DNA from: a virus
DNA: 27,279 bases
Virus record (IMG/VR): IMGVR_UViG_3300035670_001061
Coordinates: 1-27,279 of that record
Direction: 5' to 3' (one strand)
Shown: positions 21,750 through 27,279 of the stretch, piece after piece
Layout: the number at the start of each line of letters is the position of its first letter
Numbering within the stretch: position 1 is the first letter of the stretch
The notes under the pieces: generated by a model
What the model was told of the DNA's origin: nothing
The model's input: only the letters and a program-made list of their open reading frames with translations
Database searches by the model: none
Program-made: the position numbers and the translations under genes

Positions 21750-22523
21750 TTAGGTCGTGCAGTTGACGACGGCGCCCGGGAAAGCATCCTTGCCGCTCGG
21801 GTATCGGACCATGCTGACGGCCCGCACCACGACGCCGGACGATTCCCCGCAGATGACGCCGATATACTTCGGCGTGTTGGTGGAGAGCTTGCTGCCCTGG
21901 ACGTTGATCTTGCCCTGCGCGTAGCCCGGATAAGCAACCATTGTCGCAGCTGCGGCCGTGGTCACGATGGTCAGGCCGGTGCCGAGGTCGTCGTCGGGCC
22001 GCAGGCTCACGATGGCGCTCGCGATGTCGTTCGCAATCGCCTCGTAATGCGGCAGCTTGGGATAGCTGTTGCTGTTGCCGTTGATGGCCGAGGCCAGGGC
22101 GGCCGCCAGGTTCGCGGCGTCGGCATAGGCCGTAGCCACTCCATAGCTCAAGCCGTTGATGGTCACGGACATCGCCGTAGTAAAGGCAGAGGTCATCTGC
22201 AGCATGCTCAAGGCCCCGCCGCGCACGACCGCCACGGTGGCCGGCCCGAGAGTCAGGGTGGCCCCGCTGATCGCGCTGCCCGCAGCGCTGGCCGCAGTCG
22301 CCTCGACCACGGTGAACTCGATGGCGTTGCCGGCGTCGGTCGCCGAAAGATCGGCAATCGTGCTCGCGGCAGACAGACCATCGGTGGAGACAAAGCCGGC
22401 CTGCACCAGGATGGAGAAGTCGCCGCCGCCGCCCTTGTCGAAGCGGATTTTCTGCGACGTGGACGCCACGGTGGCCTGGCCCAGGTGCAGAGGATCGATT
22501 CGGATGTTGTCGAGCGGATACAT
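21750..22523 (-). CDS. Putative head accessory/decoration protein following MCP
   Basis: A 257-residue protein behind AAAGGAGG, an excellent ribosome site. The first ~40 residues (NIRIDPLHLGQATVASTSQKIRFDKGGGGDFS) lead to Ala/Thr/Gly/Ser-rich beta sequence with repeated elements such as SGATLTLGPATVAVVRGG. Then comes VTINGLSYGVATAYADAANLAAALASAINGN, shared in pattern with the next gene. The C-terminal part (TPKYIGVICGESSGVVVRAVSMVRYPSGK) is beta. Immediate position after the MCP and strong initiation suggest an abundant virion protein such as capsid decoration. No family is claimed. Confidence 0.85.
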   Translation of the reverse strand: MYPLDNIRIDPLHLGQATVASTSQKIRFDKGGGGDFSILVQAGFVSTDGLSAASTIADLSATDAGNAIEFTVVEATAASAAGSAISGATLTLGPATVAVVRGGALSMLQMTSAFTTAMSVTINGLSYGVATAYADAANLAAALASAINGNSNSYPKLPHYEAIANDIASAIVSLRPDDDLGTGLTIVTTAAAATMVAYPGYAQGKINVQGSKLSTNTPKYIGVICGESSGVVVRAVSMVRYPSGKDAFPGAVVNCTT

Positions 22524-22548
22524 AGTATTAATCCCCTCCTTTCAGGGC

Positions 22549-23868
22549 TTAGTTCAGGATCACGAACGGGCTCACCGTGTTGCTGGTCGAGCCCTCAAGA
22601 CCGATCGGTTCAGTCAGCCAGGGATGCGCGTCCACGTTCCAAACGATCTTGAACACGACTTTGTTGGACAGGAACAGGATATGTTCGCTGCTGGCGGCGA
22701 ACGGCCCGGAACCGTCCTTGATAAGGTAGTAGGCCAGGTTGACCAGGGAGAGGTCGCCCTTGGTCCCGAGGGCCGGCAGGCGGTCCGCGAAGACCACCGG
22801 GATGCCCAGCAGGGTAGAGGGCAGAGGGCCGGCGCCGGCGTTGTTCGCCGGACCGGAGCCGCCCAGCCAAATGGCGTGCGAGCCGGCATCGACCATCGCC
22901 GCAAGTTGCGGAATGACGGTCTGCGAAGCCAGCCACACATAGGAGCCGCCGCCGCGCATGAGCATGCGGGCCAGCATGTTGTAGACGTCGGCGAAGGCGA
23001 TTGCGTTCGCGCCGGCGCGGTTGTAGCTGATGGCCGCCGAAGTGTTCAGAAATCCGAGGGCCTTGTTGACGCCGTTGCCCCGCATGAAGTCGTAGTCTTC
23101 CTGCCCGACCACGGCCGCCGAAAGCTGCCGGGTCACGAAGGCCCCTGCCGCCGCCCAGTTGTTGAGCAGCTTGTTCGTTACCACGATGTAAGCGCTGATC
23201 TCCTTGGGCTCCAGGGAAACCTCACGCAGGCGGGCGGTAGTCTCGGTCATGGTCACGCCCTCACCGGTGTGCACCACGGTCACGCCGCCGTAGATGTTCT
23301 GCGCGCTGGTCTGGTCCAGGGCCGGGAAGGTCAGCTTGGCATCGGGCGGGCTCCCGGCGGGAATGACTGCCGCCCTCGGCCGGATGATGGCTTCCTGCGC
23401 CTGCACCTGCCGGATGGTCGCGTCGAACTGCTCGGGCAGAGCATAGCCGCCGGTGGCCCCGGTGCCCATCGTCTGCTCCCGCTGCTCCCGCAGCGCTTCC
23501 AGGCGGGCGTCGCGCACGCCGTCACTCTTGAGCCGGGCAAGGGCGTGCAGAAATTCGCCGACGTTGCGGAACTCCTTCTCCGGGTCCACGTCCTGAGTGT
23601 CGTCGCCCTTGTCCTTGGCCACCTTGATCACGGTGCGGGCGTTCCGGGCCTGGAGTTCTTTTTCCGCCAGCTTGCGGCGCCGCTCGGCATCGGCCTCGGC
23701 GTCAAGGATGTCCTTTTCGAGCTGGTCAACCTCGGCCTCGACCTTGCGATACTCGGCGTCTTCTTCGGCGGTCATGGCGCGTTTTTCGCCGTCGGCCTTG
23801 TCCAGCATGGCGCGGAGCTGCGCCAGCAGTTCGGCCTTTTTCCGTTTCATTTCAATGATCTTTTCCAT
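22549..23868 (-). CDS. HK97-fold major capsid protein
   Basis: A 439-residue protein with an AAAGGAG ribosome site. Residues 1-~80 are a long charged coiled coil (KAELLAQLRAMLDKAD ... EVDQLEKDILDAEADAERRRKLAEKELQ), the delta/scaffolding domain. The capsid domain starts near the TGATGGYALPEQFDATIRQV motif typical of the family. Beta strands and helices of the HK97 fold follow, including MTETTARLREVSLEPKEISAYIVVTNKLLNN, VVGQEDYDFMRGNGVNKALGFLN and the terminal FKIVWNVDAHPWLTEPIGLEGSTS. The upstream protease should remove the delta domain during maturation. Length agrees with the family with a delta domain (385-450). Confidence 0.96.
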   Translation of the reverse strand: MEKIIEMKRKKAELLAQLRAMLDKADGEKRAMTAEEDAEYRKVEAEVDQLEKDILDAEADAERRRKLAEKELQARNARTVIKVAKDKGDDTQDVDPEKEFRNVGEFLHALARLKSDGVRDARLEALREQREQTMGTGATGGYALPEQFDATIRQVQAQEAIIRPRAAVIPAGSPPDAKLTFPALDQTSAQNIYGGVTVVHTGEGVTMTETTARLREVSLEPKEISAYIVVTNKLLNNWAAAGAFVTRQLSAAVVGQEDYDFMRGNGVNKALGFLNTSAAISYNRAGANAIAFADVYNMLARMLMRGGGSYVWLASQTVIPQLAAMVDAGSHAIWLGGSGPANNAGAGPLPSTLLGIPVVFADRLPALGTKGDLSLVNLAYYLIKDGSGPFAASSEHILFLSNKVVFKIVWNVDAHPWLTEPIGLEGSTSNTVSPFVILN

Positions 23869-23870
23869 GT

Positions 23871-24506
23871 TCAGATTCTCCTTTTGAGAAGGTGTTTTCG
23901 CCGAGCGGATGTCTCGCTTGCGTTGCCCTCTTGCTCAACTGCCGGCGCGTGTTCCGATTCTTCCGGCACCGTACCGGTGCCGCTGACTCGCACAAATGCC
24001 TCGTGTGACCGCATGGCGATGTCGGTGCCCTCGTACGCCGGGAAAGTCACCGGCGAAACGTCCCAAAGCTTCGCCCTCTTGATCTTGCGCAGATCGAGCA
24101 TGCCCTTCTGCCCGCGCTGCCATTCGATGTCATCCGACGACTCGATCTCGAACCCGAATGACATCTGGCTGATGTCTCCGCGCTCGATGGAGACCGCCAG
24201 GTCTCGAGCAAATTGCGTGTCGGGCGGGTCGATCTCCACACGCAAGCCCTTTTCGTCTTCGGTCAGGGTCAGTGTCCCGGACTTGTTGCGGCCCATGATA
24301 TAGTCCGGGTTGTGGTTGAACAGGGCCCGCACATCATCCTGGCCGATGGATTCCGTGAAAGCACCCGGCAGAATCATCTCCCTGAACCAGCCGCCGATGT
24401 CGGTCTCCTGGTTGAAGACGGCGGCGTGTCCGACCATCTTGCGGTTGTCCTCGGACATCCTGATTTCACAGGGAAACGACCGGCTCTCTTTATTCTTGTT
24501 CGCCAT
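23871..24506 (-). CDS. HK97-type prohead protease
   Basis: A 211-residue serine protease of the HK97 gp4 family (PF04586), which processes the capsid delta domain and itself. Recognisable parts are GHAAVFNQETDIGGWFREMILPGAFTESI, the catalytic His65 in ALFNHNPDYIMGR and the Ser in GDISQMSFGF (Ser116). KLWDVSPVTFPAYEGTDIAMR completes the fold. The C-terminal ~45 residues are a Glu/Arg-rich tail that probably autoproteolyses. It overlaps the portal 3' end by 17 nt and ends 2 nt before the MCP ATG, the expected order. Confidence 0.96.
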   Translation of the reverse strand: MANKNKESRSFPCEIRMSEDNRKMVGHAAVFNQETDIGGWFREMILPGAFTESIGQDDVRALFNHNPDYIMGRNKSGTLTLTEDEKGLRVEIDPPDTQFARDLAVSIERGDISQMSFGFEIESSDDIEWQRGQKGMLDLRKIKRAKLWDVSPVTFPAYEGTDIAMRSHEAFVRVSGTGTVPEESEHAPAVEQEGNASETSARRKHLLKRRI

Positions 24507-25755
24507 TGTCTGGCTCCGATCCGGCCGGTTCCACCGGCTGAGTGCCGGCCTCGATGAAGTTCATGGGCTGAATGAAAATCTGCCCCTTGTCTTCGGGCAG
24601 CGGCGTCATGTCTTCGAGCGCCCGCACATCGTCCGCGCACAACCACCCGCCCTCGCGGCCGATCCGGTAGCCGTCCATGCGCGTCTTGAAATCGCCCCGC
24701 AGCAGGCCGTTGACGTTGATCTTGACGTAGTAGCCGCGCCGGCGCTCGCTCTCGGTCAATAGCGCCACGTTCGCAGACTGCTCGATGCGCGCCACAATCG
24801 GAGATATGGTGTGCACCACGAACGAAAGCATGAACTGCTCTGCGCTCGCATAGGTCGATACCTTGTCGGGCTCCTGCAGCAGAATCAGCGGCACTTTGAA
24901 CCAGCGGGCAATGTCGCGCACGGAGGCATTCGAAAGCTCAAGGAATTGTGCGTCCTTGTTGCTGATGCCGACGTTGTTCCACTTCATGCCCTCTTCCAGC
25001 ACCAGGGCCGTGTGCCGCCTTGACGATGCGTATTCCTGGATGCCGTCGCGCAGGTTGGCGCGGCCCTTCGGGCCGAGCGCTTTCGGCGACTCGATGATCG
25101 CTCCCGGGACCGCCTTGCGGCCGAAGAACTCGCCCTGGAAGTCTGCCAGGCCCTTTGCGAGCCCCATCGATTCGCGGGCGTTGCTGATGGTCGATAGCCC
25201 GGTCAGCCCTGTCGTGGTGAAACCCTTGACGTGCCAGATTTCGCTCGCGGAATACGTCCTGCGCGGATTACCGAGCTCGTCTTCGTTGCCGCCGCACTGA
25301 TAGTCGTACCAAACCTCGCCGTTTACGCGCTGCACCTGCATGTAGGTCGGGTTCATCGGGCAGAGACCGACGATCCGGCCGGAACCGTCCACTTCCTTGC
25401 GGCTGTACCAGTTGCCCCGCAGCTTAAGGTGCCCGATGCCCATCTCTCGGGCCTCGAAGCTCGTCTGCTGCGCGTTGAACTGGTCATGCAGGACGGAATA
25501 AAGCGGGTGCGCGTCTGCCGGCTTGTTGCCCCCGGTCGGGAGCCGCTTGCAGACCATCATCGGCAGCGAGGCTATCGTCTCGGCGAGGATCGTGACGCAG
25601 GCGTAGACGGATGAAATCTTGAGCGCGGTGTCCGGAGTGATATAGACGCCGGCAGCGGTGCCGTAGCCGGTCCGCTCCAGCGCGGTCCCGATCCACATAT
25701 TAGGATCGTTCACGCCTCCGGAACGCCCCTCACGAGCACCGAATAGAAATGACAT
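24490..25755 (-). CDS. Portal protein (HK97 family)
   Basis: A 421-residue protein from the ATG at 25755, which has GGGACGG 6 nt upstream. Other starts are ATG 25767 and TTG 25782. The family pattern (PF04860) is clear: VYACVTILAETIASLPMMVCKR near the start, HPLYSVLHDQFNAQQTSFEAREMGI, PMNPTYMQVQR, then EIWHVKGFT, GMKWNNVGISNKDAQFLELS and DIARWFKVPLILLQEPDKVSTY. Twelve copies should form the DNA channel at one capsid vertex and organise head assembly and packaging. The immediate upstream gene is a small HTH protein, not a terminase, which is unusual. Confidence 0.96.
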   Translation of the reverse strand: MSFLFGAREGRSGGVNDPNMWIGTALERTGYGTAAGVYITPDTALKISSVYACVTILAETIASLPMMVCKRLPTGGNKPADAHPLYSVLHDQFNAQQTSFEAREMGIGHLKLRGNWYSRKEVDGSGRIVGLCPMNPTYMQVQRVNGEVWYDYQCGGNEDELGNPRRTYSASEIWHVKGFTTTGLTGLSTISNARESMGLAKGLADFQGEFFGRKAVPGAIIESPKALGPKGRANLRDGIQEYASSRRHTALVLEEGMKWNNVGISNKDAQFLELSNASVRDIARWFKVPLILLQEPDKVSTYASAEQFMLSFVVHTISPIVARIEQSANVALLTESERRRGYYVKINVNGLLRGDFKTRMDGYRIGREGGWLCADDVRALEDMTPLPEDKGQIFIQPMNFIEAGTQPVEPAGSEPDNGEQE

Positions 25756-25766
25756 GAGCCGTCCCA

Positions 25767-25782
25767 TTGAGAGGATTCTCAA
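25767..25782. promoter_or_regulatory. Palindrome overlapping putative portal promoter/start (candidate operator)
   Basis: TTGAGA-ATCC-TCTCAA on the minus strand is a perfect 6-bp inverted repeat with a 4-nt spacer. It covers the possible -10 hexamer (25775-25780) and runs into the upstream alternative ATG of the portal gene. A dimeric DNA-binding protein such as the HTH product upstream could bind it; that link is inference. Confidence 0.4.
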
Positions 25783-25802
25783 CGAAACGGCCCGAAAGTC
25801 AA
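25775..25802 (-). promoter_or_regulatory. Possible sigma70-like promoter for portal operon
   Basis: TTGACT (25802-25797) is separated by 16 nt from GAGAAT (25780-25775). The -35 box is a 5/6 match, the -10 only 4/6. The AT-rich stretch further upstream (to about 25836) could serve as an UP element. It would give a short leader before the portal ATG at 25755. The match is moderate, and the late operon might instead be read through from upstream. Confidence 0.35.
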
Positions 25803-25836
25803 CCCACTGAAGAAATTTAGGAAAATTAAGAAGAAA

Positions 25837-26031
25837 CTACTTAGGGAACCGGACTGCTTTTACCGCGTCCTTTCTTATGCGCACCGAGCCCATGATCTTG
25901 AAGAAGCCGATCTTGCCCTGATAACACCAGGTGTAGATCGTCTTCGGGGCCACCTGCAGGATGTGCGCCGTCTCCTTGACGGTAAGGCTGTCCGTAGGGG
26001 TCAAGGATGTTGACGTTGCATCGTCTGTCAT
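25837..26031 (-). CDS. Small helix-turn-helix DNA-binding protein (excisionase/HTH_17-like)
   Basis: A 64-residue protein starting at the ATG with AAGGAG 5 nt upstream; the ATG lies 1 nt after the FkbM stop. The core SLTVKETAHILQVAPKTIYTWCYQGKIGFFKIMGSVRIRKDAVKAV is the winged HTH of the excisionase/MerR-like helix-turn-helix_17 family (PF12728). That pattern has 'LTvkEaA..L.vs..TIy.w...GkI...ki.g..ri.k.d...'. Such proteins act as excisionases or small regulators. It precedes the portal gene; a palindrome and possible promoter lie just downstream. It might regulate the late operon, act as excisionase, or be a small terminase-like recognition protein; evidence does not decide. Confidence 0.88.
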   Translation of the reverse strand: MTDDATSTSLTPTDSLTVKETAHILQVAPKTIYTWCYQGKIGFFKIMGSVRIRKDAVKAVRFPK

Positions 26032-26032
26032 T

Positions 26033-26737
26033 TCAACTCCTTGTGAAGACAATGTTCTCAACATTGATGCCCTCTTTCGCCCGGCGGTCGCGGCTGTGCG
26101 GCCCCATCATGTTGAAGCGGTTATTCGTAGAGAATCCATTGCTCTCGAGCGCCGCCGTTATCTCCCGACGGTCTTCAGGCGTCGTTTCCACCAGGACCGA
26201 CTTCAGCCGGCGGTCTCGCAAGAGGGATCCCATGCCGTATACCACCGCGAGCTCCTGGCCGTCGATGTCGATCTTCACGTGGTTCGGCGTTGGGAAGTCG
26301 AACGAGTAGACCACCAGCTCGTCGAGTCGCCTGGCGAATTCGATCCCCGACTCATCCTTCACGACCTGCCCGCCGGATGATCCTGTCTCTGCGCCCGCCG
26401 GCCGCGAGAAGACAGCGCGGCCGTACTGGTCGGAAATCATGTAGTTGTGCGCCTTGAGGCGGTCGCCGAAGCCGTTGAGCATGCCGTTGAGCACCAGCCT
26501 GCCGTAGTTGTGCTCGTCCGCCTCGAACGCCACTACTACGCTGTTCGGATGTTTCTTCGCGCAGTAGAGGCTATAAATGCCGATATTCGCCCCGACATCG
26601 AAGAACACGTCACCGTCGTCGAACCAGTCGATCCAGGCGATTGTCTCCGGCTCCTTGGTCGCCCAGGTGCGGGCGCGGTATCTTTCCATTTCGGTTTCAG
26701 TCATCATTTCAAACGGCGGGCGTGTCTCAACGTCCAT
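26033..26737 (-). CDS. FkbM family SAM-dependent methyltransferase
   Basis: A 234-residue protein from the ATG behind AAAGGGAGCC. Motif I, FFDVGANIGIYSLYCA (Asp47, Gly49, Asn51, Gly53), is the SAM-binding loop. VVAFEADEHNYGRLVLN (Glu72) is motif II. NHVKIDIDGQELAVVYGM is the FkbM signature (K-I-D-x-D/E-G-x-E). FkbM enzymes O-methylate sugars and natural products. The start overlaps the end of the CMP-sugar synthetase-like gene by 11 nt, so the pair is co-transcribed and probably acts on one glycan. Its substrate cannot be read from the sequence. Methylation of a phage or host surface sugar is the leading guess. Confidence 0.93.
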   Translation of the reverse strand: MDVETRPPFEMMTETEMERYRARTWATKEPETIAWIDWFDDGDVFFDVGANIGIYSLYCAKKHPNSVVVAFEADEHNYGRLVLNGMLNGFGDRLKAHNYMISDQYGRAVFSRPAGAETGSSGGQVVKDESGIEFARRLDELVVYSFDFPTPNHVKIDIDGQELAVVYGMGSLLRDRRLKSVLVETTPEDRREITAALESNGFSTNNRFNMMGPHSRDRRAKEGINVENIVFTRS

Positions 26738-27279
26738 AGTACGGCTCCCTTTCGATGAAGTTAGGTTCCTCGATCCCGGTCCGCACCATCAGCCGCGCCA
26801 TGTTCCAGTCGCGCATCGTGTTGATATCGAAGTCCTCGGGGTATGCCGTGAAATAGGGCTGATATCGCATCCTGGCCAATGGCGCCGATGTGCTATTGAG
26901 CGGCATACCGTGGCCGTAGGCGCTGACCCTGAACTCGATGCACCCATTCTGCACGTACAGCGGCGGGAACGTGGACGACTGGCAAAGATGATGCTCGCCG
27001 CACATGAACGGATACATGATCGGCCGTTCTTCGTCGCCGATCATCTTCCACATCTTCTCCGGGCGCTCTGTCACTTCCCGAACACTTTTCATGTGGCTCT
27101 CTTTGTCCCATGCCTCATAGGCATCCCGGATCGTGCGCGCTGTACGAAAAGGGTTCGTTGGCCGAAGGATTGCGTACCGCTCGCACGGAGCCACAGACAG
27201 GGCGTGATCGATCCATTCCTGGTCGGGCGAAACGGCCGTTGCGAATTCGACCGGCCGCCTGATGAATTTGGCCCCGTAG
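26727..27279 (-). CDS. CMP-sugar synthetase-like cytidylyltransferase, N-terminus cut by window edge
   Basis: The frame is open to the window edge and 183 residues are visible. YGAKFIRRPVEFATAVSPDQEWIDHAL and YAILRPTNPFRTARTIRDAYEAW match the acylneuraminate cytidylyltransferase family (PF02348), whose 'LqPTsPlR' block is diagnostic. Lower down are HMKSVREVTERPEKMWKM, QNGCIEFRVSA and a terminal DFDINTMRDWNMARLMV, matching the family's 'DID...D...A' end. The enzyme class activates an acidic or other sugar as CMP-sugar. The CTP-binding N-terminal motif is outside the window. Sugar identity is unknown; it might be sialic acid-like, KDO-like or another. Confidence 0.88.
   Translation of the reverse strand, partial: YGAKFIRRPVEFATAVSPDQEWIDHALSVAPCERYAILRPTNPFRTARTIRDAYEAWDKESHMKSVREVTERPEKMWKMIGDEERPIMYPFMCGEHHLCQSSTFPPLYVQNGCIEFRVSAYGHGMPLNSTSAPLARMRYQPYFTAYPEDFDINTMRDWNMARLMVRTGIEEPNFIEREPYYGR

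Noticed and set aside
20688-24303. Long plus-strand open frames opposite the head genes
   Set aside because: They cross several well-supported minus-strand genes, including the major capsid gene, and have the low-complexity composition of antisense frames.
1-27279. Prophage boundary, integrase, att site or tRNA
   Set aside because: No integrase, no tRNA-like cloverleaf and no host-type gene was recognised; the window is phage structural sequence from end to end.

Overview
This window is the structural half of a tailed-phage genome or prophage. Every credible gene is on the minus strand, so transcription runs from high to low coordinates. Gene order is that of an HK97-type long-tailed siphovirus: portal, prohead protease, major capsid protein (MCP), head-tail connectors, tail terminator, tail tube, frameshifting tail chaperone, tape measure, tail tip, fibres and lysis. 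No contractile sheath or baseplate wedge genes are seen. The high-GC sequence, the amidase/holin lysis set and Sec-type signal peptides on two tail proteins suggest a Gram-negative host, but the sequence does not identify it. No terminase, integrase, replication gene, tRNA or CRISPR array is visible; terminase genes probably lie beyond the right edge.

Layout in transcription order. 27279-25837: a truncated CMP-sugar synthetase-like gene, a FkbM methyltransferase and a small HTH protein, an unusual set directly before a portal gene. A possible promoter and a 16-bp palindrome lie between the HTH gene and the portal. 25755-22549: portal, protease and MCP. 22523-16263: about ten accessory genes inserted between the MCP and the first connector. 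They include two related structural proteins, a Rossmann/sialyltransferase-like protein, a beta-helix protein, a protein built of roughly 22-residue repeats and several small proteins. 16253-14529: phiE125 gp8-like connector, head closure, HK97 gp10-like and tail terminator-like proteins. 14516-12712: tail tube, a 64-residue protein, and a G/GT-type tail assembly chaperone with a clear -1 frameshift signal (A AAA AAC, 7-nt spacer, 10-bp stem). 12788-6846: tape measure, DUF2460-like protein, an L-like Fe-S tail tip protein and a J-like hub. 6844-1106: a small protein, a fibre, and two large secreted-looking tail proteins, the last a 1192-1196-residue beta-helix/LamG protein. 1099-1: a TM/coiled-coil protein, an amidase endolysin and a truncated 3TM holin.

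The genes are packed tightly, often with TGATG, TAATG, ATGA or GTGA junctions, suggesting translational coupling in one or a few long late transcripts. Two strong hairpins without U-tracts, after the tail tube gene and after the second accessory head gene, probably process, stabilise or attenuate the transcript.

The points most worth a second look are the chaperone frameshift and the Cys4 zinc-ribbon-like motif it adds, the possible virion or surface glycan module, the accessory block after the MCP, signal peptides on adjacent tail genes, and AT-richer beta-helix segments that look recently acquired.
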